From Corylus avellana (lineage: Eukaryota > Streptophyta > Magnoliopsida > Fagales > Betulaceae): 64,000 nt of DNA. The notes under the pieces are model-generated. The model saw nothing but the letters and a program-made list of their open reading frames with translations, did no database searches and was not told the origin of the DNA. The first letter of the stretch is position 1, and each line of letters opens with the position of its first letter. Below are positions 50,546-62,038 of this stretch, piece by piece. The DNA is taken from NCBI RefSeq assembly GCF_901000735.1, contig NC_081545.1, positions 36,263,634 to 36,327,633 on the forward strand. The letters run 5' to 3'. The position numbers and the translations under genes are program-made.

Positions 50546-51681
50546 AGAGGATTCCCGTCATTTTTCTTATATTTAAGAATTTAACCTAATTTTACTGGAT
50601 CATATTAAAATAATACATCACACTAACTTTCCTTAATCATTTTCTATATCTTCAAAATATTTGTTTTTTATTTTATTAAAATAATATTTTATTTTATTCT
50701 AAAAACATGTTTCTTTTTCTTGCCATCTCTCTCATCTCCGTCTTCTTTCTCTCCCTGACTTCTTCACTCTCATCTCCTTCTTTTCTTTCGCCCCAGCCGC
50801 ACTTCTCGCCCTTTCTCGATCTCACTCTCTGCCTCACTCTCATCCCCCCACAGACCAGCAAGCAAGAGGAACAACCACAGACCAGCAAGCATAGATCAAG
50901 AGGAACAACCAGCAAGCAAGCTATAATGATTTTGGTTTCTTGAGGGGTTCTGATTTTGATTTTGATTTTGGTTTCTATTTTTTTGATTTTACAATCTACC
51001 TTTTTTGGTTTCTATGGTTGATTTTTGCAATCTACTGAATTAGTTTCATCAAGTTGAAAGTTGTGCATTAATCCTGTCCCTGCGCCGCTTCTCTGCTTGG
51101 CTATGGCTCTTGGAAGGAGTCGCACCTCCATCTTCTCCAGCCCCTCCTCCTTCAGATGGGAAGCCATGGAATTGAAATCTGGAGCTGGTGGAAGCTGAGA
51201 CATGGAGCGGCAGGGACCAAATTTATACAACCAGCAAGCAATCTATTGGGTTTCTATTTCTATAGTTGATTTTGGTTCCTTTTTTTTTTTTTTTTTTTTT
51301 GCAATCTACCGTCTTCTTTTTTTGGTTTCTATGGTTGATTTTTGCAATCTACTGGTTTTTTTTTTTTTTTTTTTTTTTCATCTGGGTTCTTTTGCAATCT
51401 TCAAATGGCTTGTGTCCAGATGAAGTGCAGAAAAAGAAGAGGACGGAGAAGAACGGAGAAAAATAATGGAGACGTGCGTAAAAAGATGTGAGAGGAGAGA
51501 GTGTTTTGTTTATGATTATAATAATCATATGGATCGCTAGAGTGTATTGGGTTCTACTAGCATATGATGGTTTAAGGAACCATTTAAGGAATCTGCCGTG
51601 AGATTTTTTTTGTAATTTTTTGAATATATTTCCTACACATAGGATCAGACTCCCTTATAGGGAGTTTACTGTGAATGCTCT
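50546..51681. mobile_element. 1.1-kb non-autonomous DNA element in the TPP1 leader intron
   Basis: The segment is absent from the corresponding place in TPP2 (about 59127-59136). Its ends are imperfect inverted repeats: AGAGGATTCCCGTCA at left and AGAGCATTCACAGTAA at right (other strand). It contains CT-rich sequence, short repeats of CAGACCAGCAAGCA, two long T-runs (51281-51300 and 51358-51378) and a minus-strand open stretch (51230-51012). No clean target duplication is visible, so the superfamily is unknown. Confidence 0.6.
51012..51230 (-). pseudogene. unidentified ORF fragment inside the TPP1 intron element
   Basis: A 72-codon open stretch contains MSQLPPAPDFNSMASHLK and KMEVRLLPRAIAKQRS. 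It is richer in G and C than its surroundings. I do not recognise a family. It could be a captured exon fragment or chance. Nothing shows that it is expressed. Confidence 0.25.
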
Positions 51682-52400
51682 TGGTTGGGTTTACCTCTCC
51701 CCCATTCCAACGTTTTTCCCTCAACTTTCTCAACCCCAAACAATGCTTTTGTTATTTTATCATGGAGCCATACGAAGATGAGTTGAGAGCAGGAGAGACT
51801 CAGTAAGCATGCTTAATTTCAGATGTATTAATTCTGAGAAGTGCATAGACAACAATGTGTGACTTTATGCGTTGTGTTTAAACGGGGTTATTTGCAATAT
51901 TGGTTTATGTATAAGGTGGAATAAGGCATCCAATAAAAATTCTAGAGCTAGCGACCCACGATTGTTTCTTGTATCATTCATGCATGCTTACTTGATAATT
52001 GTGAAGTGCCAGATGTTCCGAGTAAGTGCTGATTATCCTTATAGTGGCCTACATGAATATCGCTCCTGTGTCAGCACGAATGTGCATATATGCTTGAGTA
52101 CATTGTGTTTGGACCAGCTGTTTTGCACAGAAAGGTTAGTTTCTTTACCTTTTTTATTCAAAGAAATGAAAGAGTACTGTGAATGTTAATTAATGAACCT
52201 ACTTCTTTTCGACTTATCATGCATTTTGCTTCTTTATGTTGGAACTCTCTCTCTCTCTCTCTCTCATGCATGTGAACGTCGTCGCGTGTGCTTATTTGAT
52301 GCAATAGTTGATGAGTACATGCTCATGGAGCAATCTTGTTGTTTAGGTTGACATGGACAGCAAAGCTAACTCAAAAATAAGCTTGGTTGTTTAGGTTGAC

Positions 52401-52649
52401 ATGATGGGTATGCAATCCCAATTTGATAATCTGGATTTGCCTCCTGGAATAGATGTGTCACTTCCTTGGTTGAACGACTCGGATCGATTCATGTGCAAAC
52501 ATACCAGCTTCGAGTACAACAACTTTAGTTATTTCAGATCTTCCAGAAAGCAAAATGCAGGCAGCTGCTACAAGCAGTTCAACCATCCCTACAGAGTCAA
52601 GTTCAAGAAAAAAGAAGAAGAAAATGCAGTTACAGAAATGCTTCTGTAG
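52401..52649 (+). CDS. small ORF upstream of TPP1 (82 aa), status uncertain
   Basis: Begins MMGMQSQFDNLDLPPG and ends ENAVTEMLL before TAG. It lies between the TPP1 leader exon and the first TPP coding exon on the same strand. A short upstream frame at 52353 (13 codons, MDSKANSKISLVV) precedes it. The TPP2 region (about 59940-60215) is recognisably homologous here but has indels and stops that break the frame. It could be a uORF-containing leader segment, a relic of an old N-terminal exon, or non-coding. It has no splice donor that obviously joins it to 53714. Confidence 0.3.
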   Translation: MMGMQSQFDNLDLPPGIDVSLPWLNDSDRFMCKHTSFEYNNFSYFRSSRKQNAGSCYKQFNHPYRVKFKKKEEENAVTEMLL

Positions 52650-52736
52650 CTGTCCATCTTAAGAGTTAAAAGAGCATGTCAATTCAACAAAAATAGACGG
52701 AAATAAACGATAGAATGCAAAGAAGCATTTTTCTTG

Positions 52737-52937
52737 AGCAATTTGATACTGTGGATGATTTTTCAGGTCATCATTATAGCCGCATGGAGTTTTCAGATGG
52801 GAGGTGACTTTAGTTACTTGCAGATATGGTTTATGTTTGTACTTTAAAGAAAGCAATTTGATATTGTGGATGCTTTTTCAGGTCCTCATTATAGCCACAT
52901 GGGCTTTTCAGATGGGAAGGTGACTTTAGTTAATTTA
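52737..52937. repeat. imperfect tandem repeat, period 115 bp, in the TPP1 leader region
   Basis: AGCAATTTGATACTGTGGAT (52737) recurs at 52852 as AGCAATTTGATATTGTGGAT, followed in both by TTTTTCAGGTC, CATTATAGCC and CAGATGGGA. TPP2 has a single shortened version near 60218-60275. Each unit contains a possible acceptor/donor pair, so it might be a duplicated leader exon. Confidence 0.75.
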
Positions 52938-53713
52938 GTTCTTTGGGTCCTCTTTCTTTTCAATGTCCCTCTCTCTCACGCACATATATTCAATAAGCTA
53001 CCGATCATTCGTTTATGTCTTGCAAAAGTAATTTATGTACAGTGTGCTCTCCCCAACCCAATTCAATTAGTTTTTTCATAAGAAATTGAAGATATGATTG
53101 TTTTTTTGGCTGGAATGTCCATCACCCCGTGTTAACTTGTCAAAATTTTGGGGCCTTAATTAAATTTTTTGATTGGTACTTTCTTGCTTTTCATGATCTA
53201 GGGGGGGAAAAAAGAGATGAAAAAGCTGGACTCTTGCTATTGTATTTTTTTATTTTTTTTAAAAAACCATTATTTTGAAGCTAAGAGTCTTGAATTTTCT
53301 TATTAAATTATACAACATGAACTTCAGCCACATTAATAAAGTGAAGTTACCTGGCAGTTAATTCTAAATTTATCAGAGATATATATTAGTGATACTAGCT
53401 TCAAGAATCAAGATATTTGATATTGGACAAAATTTTCTCATACTCTATAAAACTGTCATGTGTATCTTGAGCATGCGAGAAACACATGGTTTTTTAATAG
53501 AACTACTAAAAAACCTATGTGTTTTTCTCATGCTAATTAAAAAATCATGTGCTTCTCATATGTTAAGAGATACACGACAAATTTATAAACTGAGTATGAG
53601 AAATTATTTAATTTGGAAGAAATGTATGTTCATTGATGTTTATGTTTCGTTTCAAATTATGCTAACTGTCAATTACATTGTTTTGCAATAATTTAGTCTA
53701 GACAAAACAAACA

Positions 53714-56700
53714 ATGGGAATTCTGCAGCTTCCTGAACAGTCTTTGAACCCAAAACCCATCTCTAAAAGAGAATTCGATGACAACGGAGATGCAAGTGTT
53801 GTTGCATATAATGAATGGCTGGTACGTAGGCTTACACTTCTGGCATGAATGCAGTAACATATTTTATTTAGCCATATAAATATGGTATTTGATGACCTAT
53901 TATATATATATATATATATATATCATGGTCCTGTGAGTCATATTTTTGTTTATACTGTATTGAGTTAGATCATACAGAACTGGGATTCAATGCAATGAGG
54001 TTATTCATATGCAATTGACAGCTTAATGTGAGAACTTTTTTGGGCTGTTAGGTCCATCTGCTTAGGTTGCTCGGGCATATGTGATTCGAGTAACACATTT
54101 TCTTTTGGCATGTAAATATGGTCTTTGATGACCTACTACATTGTTATATATACATAGATGGTATTGTGAGTTATATTTTTGTTTATACTACTATATTGAG
54201 TTAGATCATGCGGGACCTGGATCCAATACAATGAGGTTGTCCATATGCAATGGACAACTTCATGTGAGAGATTGTCTGGGTAGTTTGAACCCACCTATGC
54301 AAGTGGGACCCGAACAACCTTTCACATGAGGACATTGCACGGGACCCTGATTCAATCATGTATGCTATCATCCGAGTAAAACTATGCTTTCATGTACACC
54401 AATAGCAAATTTTATGCAAATTTTTGCTCTCTTGCATGCATAAAGTAATATTGCGTCTCTATTTGACTATTTTTTGGATTGCTTGCAGACAATGCATCAA
54501 TCTGCGCTATACACTTTTGAACAAATGATGAAAATTGCTAAGAAAAAACAAATAGTTGTATTTTTGGATTATGATGGAACTCTCTCACCAATTGTCAATG
54601 ATCCTGAAAAAGCTTTCATAACCGACAAGGTAAAAATTACTCATTACACAACCGAAGATGCTGAAATTAAATTTTCATTTTATCCTTTGGTACCTTAATT
54701 ACTTTTTTTTTTTTTTTGTGTTAATTTTATAAACTCCACTCGATTAAAACTGAAAAAACAAAGGAAATTTAAAAAAAAAAAAATGTACACTCAATTTTTA
54801 TATGAAAAATTCTTTCTATTATTGGAGAAGATTTCGATCTCAGATGTTGCATATTTCAAAAAATCTCACTGAGGTCCCATTAATGGCCATTTGGATTCGG
54901 TGGGGGTATGTATATATATATATTCTTTTTGATAATATTTCAACTTTTGAAAAAAACAAAAATTGGCAGATGGAAAACCCCAATAATTGGTTGTTTAAAT
55001 TGCACTCTATTTGCCTCTGACTGCTAAATTATGTGCAATTCGAATAGCCAATTGCAAAAATTCTTATTTAAAAAAAATAACTCTATATCTCATTTGGTAA
55101 TAAACAAAACGTTTCAGCTATTTTTTTGCCATTTTTACAAAGTGATTTGTGCTTTCATGCCATTTATACTGGTTGGTAAGACAATTATGTGGACGTGCAT
55201 GCAGATGCGATCAACAATACATGAAGTTGCTAAATGTTTCCCTACTGCAATTGTTACTGGAAGGGCTAGGGATAAGGTATACTGTTGTCTGCTGCTCAAT
55301 GCTCATACACAATTAGTAAATTATATAAACTGTATCGTGCATTTGAGCTGATTGAAATGTATATTTCTTTACTATTTAGGCAGTTGAATTTGTAAAACTA
55401 AAGGATCTCTGCTATGCTGGAAGTCATGGGATGCATATATCAATCCCATCAGGATTCTTAAAAAGCGCAAAGCCTGAGGATCAAACTCATATTGCCGATG
55501 AACAGGTACTCGTTAACTTGCAGTATTTTGAAAGAGTAACACTAGAAACCAGCTTGCATTTCAGGCCTTATAATTCTATCTTAACATGTTCTCTAATCTT
55601 TACAGGGTTTTATCAACTTCTACGCTGCAAAGAAATTCTCATATAAGCTAAAGAAGGTAAGGATGTTGTATAATCTGCTATTACATTTTTCTCATGCTTT
55701 ATTGTTCTAAGCATAACACTAATACTGAATTGCGTAGTGTCTCTAAAATACCATGTAATAGAGTGATGGAAATGTCTCTATAATTGTATCTTTCATTTTC
55801 ATCTTTTATTCTCTAAAAGTTTCATGTTGTCTTTTGCAGATAAAGGAGAAACTACTAGAAAAGACCAAAGGCATAAGAGGTGCCATAGTTGAGGACAATA
55901 AGTTCTGCATCTCTGTACACTTCCGATGTGTAGATGACGAGGTACAACTTAGATTTCTGGTAAAAAAATCAAACACAGAAAAATAATTCTCAAAGTTTCT
56001 TGGATGCTAAGATTACATATTCTTTTATGTAGTTAGTTGACAATGTTAAGAAGATTGTAGACTCTGTCATCGAATCTTATCCAGAATTTCGCGCGGGAGA
56101 GGGTAAAATGGTACATACGTACATTAGATATCTTTATTCGTAAGATTTGTCCTTTTTTGGTAAAGTTTTTATTTGCATTTGATTGTAATAATTATCTTTT
56201 TTCAATTCATATCACTCATTGTGAAGTTTTGTTTAACAGGTTATGGAAGTACGCCCAAATATTGAGTGGAACAAAGGTCATGCTTTGGGCTATTTACTAA
56301 ACACTTTCGGGTTTGATGCCCACAATGATGATGTCCTCCCATTATATATAGGAGATGACTTAACGGACGAGGATGCCTTCAAGGTAATATGGGATCTTAA
56401 TATGACTGTCGCATCCCTATAAATATTGAACCCAATTAGAGGGGGAGTCCGAATTATGCAATTCAGGTGACGGTGAAGAATGAGAAAGGGCATATGCAAA
56501 TTCTATCTTCCCAGTAGCCCGAAGTACGGGATTCACCTACTTGAAATTAGTGGATCATGCACCTGTCCTTTCTCATTCTCTGCCATAATCGCTTGTGATT
56601 CGGATTGGAAAAATCAAGACCCCAAACCCCTCCCCCCCACCCCAAATAATAATAATAATAAAAAAAAAATTATGCATGTAAATAGGGCCCATGCTAATGT

Positions 56701-56872
56701 GATTTGTATACAAATGCTGCAGTTTATAAAGAAACTTGGAAGGGGCTTTTCTATCGTTGTCTCGTCCATGCCAAAAAAGACGGATGCTTCATTCTCCTTA
56801 CGTGATACAATAGAGGTCATGGATTTCTTGACAAAGCTTACCGGGTGGAGAAAAAGCTCTTCTTCGGATTAA
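53714..56872 (+). CDS. trehalose-6-phosphate phosphatase-like, copy 1, 9 coding exons, 323 aa
   Basis: HAD-superfamily phosphatase predicted to turn trehalose-6-phosphate into trehalose, so lowering a sugar-status signal. Exons: 53714-53821, 54489-54629, 55205-55276, 55380-55505, 55606-55656, 55840-55941, 56033-56110, 56240-56383, 56723-56872; every exon is a multiple of three and the sum is 972 nt. Motif I is [13 protein letters not shown], motif [10 protein letters not shown], and motif [13 protein letters not shown], so the HAD aspartates are present. The start is taken at [14 protein letters not shown], the first ATG after a likely acceptor; the equivalent ATG is kept in copy 2. The N-terminus is shorter than in typical plant TPPs (about 370 aa). 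Two conserved spots differ: SHGMH where SHGMD is usual, and [11 protein letters not shown] in place of the FQPA.EFLPMI block. Activity is therefore less certain than the fold. Confidence 0.88.
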
Positions 56873-58300
56873 TCTAATCCAAATGCCATTATATCTTAAC
56901 TCACCCGAGCAAACATCTTTTACACCAAATTACTTGTTTGGCAGAGAAAATCCCTTCCTTCTTTGAACTTGAGTCAGCTTCCAACATGTTCATGATATGT
57001 GGAGAGCGCATAAATGTCATTTAATAATTGGTCGGGACAATTTAGCTTTACGGCCTACTTGGTAAACAAACCTATTAAGTTGATGTGGGAACTAAAGAGG
57101 TGCTCTAAGTTTGAAGTTTGATTTGTTAGGAAACTAAAGAGCATCATTGCAGATTAAGCTTCTTTATTCTATGTAAGAACAGTTCTGTTGATGTGTTCCG
57201 TGTGAGTGCAACTATTGAGATCATTAAAAAAGGGTGTCCGATAACCATTCATTACATATATGCTTTAAGAAAATAATTATGCTCGAGGTTGACCAATCTA
57301 GCTTATGCGTGCATTGGGTGGAACACTAATCAAGGACAAGAGGATAAGAAACCTAGGCCTAACCGCTTCATTTTAGCTGCAAAACAGAGGGACTAATCTA
57401 TAGCAATACAGTAAATACGACACTAAATAAATTGATTGCTCAAGAAAGGTTAAAATAAAAATAAATATCACACAATGAAATCCTTTGGATATTCATGATG
57501 AAGAATAATACCATGAGAACATAAGGAGAATACTTTGCATTTTTCAGAGTAAAAACAAAATTTATAGCATGACATTAAAGACAAAGAATGCATTTAATAA
57601 AGAAATAATTTACTTTGGTGCACTCATTCACAAGAAAGACAACTGATGAAAGTCATTCATAGCAGCATCTCTCGAGGAAATGGCATAAGAAGCCCTGTTT
57701 ATTTTGGGGAAAATTGAGGATCATAACAAAGAATGCAAGCATATATTGAGAGAAATGGTAATAAGATAGGCTTGTGCGGCACCTACATAAAGCATTTGGG
57801 CGAGGACAATGAAGATCAAATTAACAAGTAATGTATGAAATCAGGCAGTTAAAAGCTTTTCCCCAACACAAAGCTTCCTTTAGAAGTTGAAATCGATTCA
57901 AGGTAAAAAAGGTTCATTAATCTAAGTAATTGCCCATCGATGGATCCAAATGGATCATACAGTCAGTATCCCTATAATTTTAGGGTGCTCAAATTGTAGT
58001 GCAATTTTGATAGCCCATAAAGAGAGTTGTATGGCCCACTTACCATATGAAGGTGGGCCTAGGCCTAACGCCCCAATTTTTCTGATCTATATGGGCTAAA
58101 ACATCCTTATTCAAAAAACGTATGTATGTTTGAAATTGGGCCCTTGAGGTGGGTTCATGATTCATCCACACTTTCCAATTCCACAAACTGACAAAAGTTT
58201 GTTTAAAGTTTGCTTTTTGTAATTAGCGATAAAAGGAAAGGAAAGGAAAAGGAAAGGAAAGGAAAGGAACAGAAAAAGAAAGAAGGCAAGTGGGAATTTC
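56873..58300. other. intergenic between the two TPP copies
   Basis: No gene is seen. From about 57840 the sequence matches the region upstream of TPP1 (from about 49325), marking the start of the second duplication unit. A GGAAA-rich tract lies at about 58234-58268. Confidence 0.65.
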
Positions 58301-58379
58301 AAAAAGCTTGAACGGACATATGCACTACTCCAAAACTCATGAAGCATTCTTGCAGCTTCTTATAAGCAAAATTGCACTT

Positions 58380-58672
58380 GCTCCTTAAAATATCCTCTGC
58401 AGTGAGCTAGCCTGTGCCATAACATTGTTGCTCTTCACCAACACCGCAAGACGTACGTCGTCACCAGAAGCTCTATCCGTGAGAGAAGATTGATTTTTTT
58501 TATTTTTTATTTTTTATTTTATCTCCCAGTGGACCGACGACAATCTCAGTAGGTTTTGCTTTAACTTAATTTTTCTGTCATCGATCTCCAGTTTCCTTAA
58601 TTCTATCCCTCTCTGGACGTGGAGGGTAACGTCTCTGAAACTCCCCAGATTTGATCTTAAACAAAAAACGAG
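58380..58672 (+). other. non-coding leader exon of TPP2
   Basis: Matches the TPP1 leader (GAAGCTCTATCCGTGAGAGA, CTGGACGTGGAGGGTAACG) and ends at the conserved donor ACGAG/GTAGTC at 58672. An extra AT-rich stretch near 58497-58520 lengthens it relative to TPP1. The left boundary is approximate. Confidence 0.55.
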
Positions 58673-61577
58673 GTAGTCCTTTTGTTTTGTTGTCTTTTCT
58701 TGGTTATTTTTGTGTTTTTAATTGATGGGTGTTTGATAGTTTGATGGAATATTTTGATTGTTTGGTTGAGGATTTTTTTGTTTGTTTGCTTTGGAATACT
58801 AGTGGGTTTGGGTTAATTTTCTTTGTTGGGTTCGTTAAGATTGTTAACTAATATATAACTTAGAAGCTAGGGACTTGGTTGTTGGGGTTGTTGATTTTGG
58901 TTTGGTTGATGGGTATAAGCTGTAATTGTTCGAAATTTTATGGGTTTTTGTCGTTAATTTGCTTGGGTGATGATTCTGATAATTCCCATGCATTTTCTAA
59001 GGTTTTGTTTGGTTCCTGAGAAAGTTGCTAGGAGTAAGTTTTGCTGCTTAATAATAATTGGTTTGCAAGAGAAGCTGGGAGATTCTTATATATAGATTTC
59101 CTGCATATATATAGCTGTATAAAGAGTTACTTTAGTTGGGTTTACATCTTAGGATAGAAACAGCGTTTTATATTTGCGCGCAATTAATGGTTGATGCATA
59201 AGCTAGCTAGTGGAATAAGGCATTGATCGAGTAAATATTATATAGAGCTAGCGACTCTCTATTGTACTGTTTCTTGTATATATGATTGCATGCTTACTTG
59301 TGAGTTGTCAAGTGCAAGATGTGCCGACCAAGTGCCTGAATATATATGCTTCTAGTGGCCTACTTAAGTTAAGAGTACTGTTCAATATATAGCTAGCACT
59401 GATCTCCTGAGCGAGTACGATTGCACGAATGTGCATACTTGATCGAGTACTACATTGTGTTTGGACCAGCTGTACGTTTTGCACAGAAAGGCTAGCTAGC
59501 TAATTTCTTTACCTACTTTATGATTAAAATAAATGAAAGAGTGTGATTTGTGAATGTTAATTAATGAACCCCGCCCACTTGTTTTCGATCGACTTAATTG
59601 TCATTGTGCTTCTTTTATGCTCTGTCTCTCTGTCGCTCTCTCATTGCATGTGATGTACGTGCACGTCGTCGCGTATGCTTTTACACGTACGTACATACTG
59701 ATCATGTTGTTCTTAATTGGAAGAATACATGTACTTTTGAGTTTTGCCGTTGGTATTTCCCTCATCTCCTGAGTTGATAACTACAGTACAGTGGACATGC
59801 TTAGTTTGTTTGCTTATTTGATGCAATATATAGTTGATGACTACATGCTCATGGAGCAATCTTGTTGTTTAGGTTGACATGGACGTACAGCTAGCAAAGG
59901 GAAAACAAAAAATAAGCTTGGTTCTTTAGGGTTGACATCGAGGTTATATATATATAATGTGGATTTGCCTGGCCTCCTGAAATAATATTAGAGGTGTCAC
60001 TTTCTTGGTTGAACGACTCGGATCGATTCAAGTGCAAACATATATATACCACCTTAAATACAACAACGAACGTACTTTGATTATTTCAGATCTTCCAAAA
60101 AGCAAAATGCAGGTAGCAGTTCAATCATCATATCGATCCCTACTATATATACAGATCAGTCAATTACTTCAAAGGAGAAACAAGAAGAAAATGCAGATAC
60201 AAAAATGGGAAAAGTTCTACAGTTTAACCAATTTGATTTTGTGGATGGTTTTTCAGATGGGAAGGTGACTTTAATTACTTGTAGATATGCATATGGTTTA
60301 TATTTGTACTTTAAAGAGAAAAACAGATCGATCGATATAATTTTACGTGTTTCACCGGGTCTCTCTGTATATGGTGTGTGTGTCCCTTTCTAACACCAAA
60401 ACCAGCACAAACTCAAACACAACCACAACCACAACCAATTACCTCGACCAAGTTATTTTCAGATTTCAACAAAACCATTATTTGTATATAAATGGTGTGA
60501 ATTTATGCATGCTGCAAAGAGATCGAGAGAGAGAAAAAAAAAAGGGGGGTAAGAATAAAGAAGAATAATTAAATGAAGTAGAGAAAGATTTAAAGAGTTT
60601 GATTTGAAGTGTTTATTTTTTAAGAAAGCTAATGTAATTTCAAATTTGTAAGAAAGAATGTGTTTTGGGTTTGGGCTTATTCATTTAAATGTGTATACAT
60701 AGACCCATTGCAATTAAGAATGCCAAATTAAGCCAACTTTATTGGGCTTATATATAAACTATAAAAAAATAATAATAATAATTAAGTAAGATAGTGGCCA
60801 GATATTTTTGTTTTGTTTTGTTTTGTTTCGTTTTGTTATTCAATGTCCCTCACATATATGTGTATATTCAAAAAGCTACGTATCATGCGTTTTATGTCTT
60901 ACAAAAGTAATTTATGTTCTCTCCAGTCCAATTCAATTAGCTTTTCATAAGAAATTGAAGATATGGATTTTTTTTTTTTTTTTTTTTTTTGGGCTAGAAT
61001 GTCCATCACCTGTGTTAACTTGTCAAAATTTTGAGGCCTTTATTATAATTTTGATTGGTACTTTCTTGCTTTTCATGATCTAGAGGGGGAAAAAAGAGAT
61101 GAAAAAGCTGGACTACTCTTGCTATTGCAATTTTTTTTTTTTTTTTTCGACTTTATTTTGAAGCTAAGATTTGTGAACTTTTGACACTATTATGTAATTA
61201 AAGATAGATTAATGCAACTGCTTTCATTGTGGGTCATTTTCCTTTTAAATTAAACAGCATGAACTTCAGCCACATTAATAGAGTCAAGTTCAACTTTTGT
61301 TACCTAGCAGTTATATATATATATATATATATAGTTATTTCACAATCTATAAAATTGTCATGTGTCTTTTGAGTATGTGAGAAATCTAACTTCTCGCATG
61401 CTAATTAAAAAATCATGTGTTTTTCACATGTTAAGTGACACATGACAAATTTATAAACTGGGTTGACGAATTATTTGGAAGAAATTTATTTCCATTGACA
61501 TTTATGTTGGCTTTCAAATTATAATAATTGACAATTACATTGTTTCTGCAACAGTTTCTACTAGACAACGACAAACA
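58673..61577. other. TPP2 leader intron region
   Basis: Homologous to 50140-53713 but without the 1.1-kb element. It holds many short self-complementary runs (GCTAGCTAGC, ACGTACGTAC, TATATATA), a decayed match to the small ORF of TPP1, a CAACCACAACCA run near 60418-60436, T-runs and a TA repeat (about 61312-61333). No intact gene is seen. Confidence 0.6.
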
Positions 61578-61990
61578 ATGGGATTCATACAGCCTCCTCA
61601 ACGGTCTTTGAACCCAAAATGGTCAAAATTCATCTCTGAAAGAGAATTCGATGACTACGGAGATGCAAGTGTGGTTACTTGTAGTGATCAATGGCTGGTA
61701 AGCTTACACTTCTGACATGATTGCAGTAACAATTTTTATTATTATTTTTTTTTTTGCCATGTAAATATGGTATTTGACAACCTACTACATTGCTATATAT
61801 ATATATAGTTATGTGAGTCATATTTTTGTTTATATTATATTGAGTTAGATTATACAGGACTATTCATATGCAATTGACAGCTTCATGTGAGAGGCCTTTT
61901 GAGCTCCTACCTATTTAGTTTGCTCCAGCATCCATTACTATAAAAAACATATTTTCTTTTGGCATGTAAATATGGTCTTTGATGGCCTAC

Positions 61991-62038
<48 letters not shown>

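Noticed and set aside
56480..56722. Extension of the last TPP1 exon to the left as a longer ORF
   Set aside because: The open frame continues through intron 8 by chance. The acceptor TGCTGCAG at 56722 restores the family reading FIKKLGRGF directly after DEDAFK.
58162..58347. Minus-strand ORF rich in Phe and Leu upstream of TPP2
   Set aside because: It is a translated GGAAA simple repeat without a conserved counterpart upstream of TPP1.
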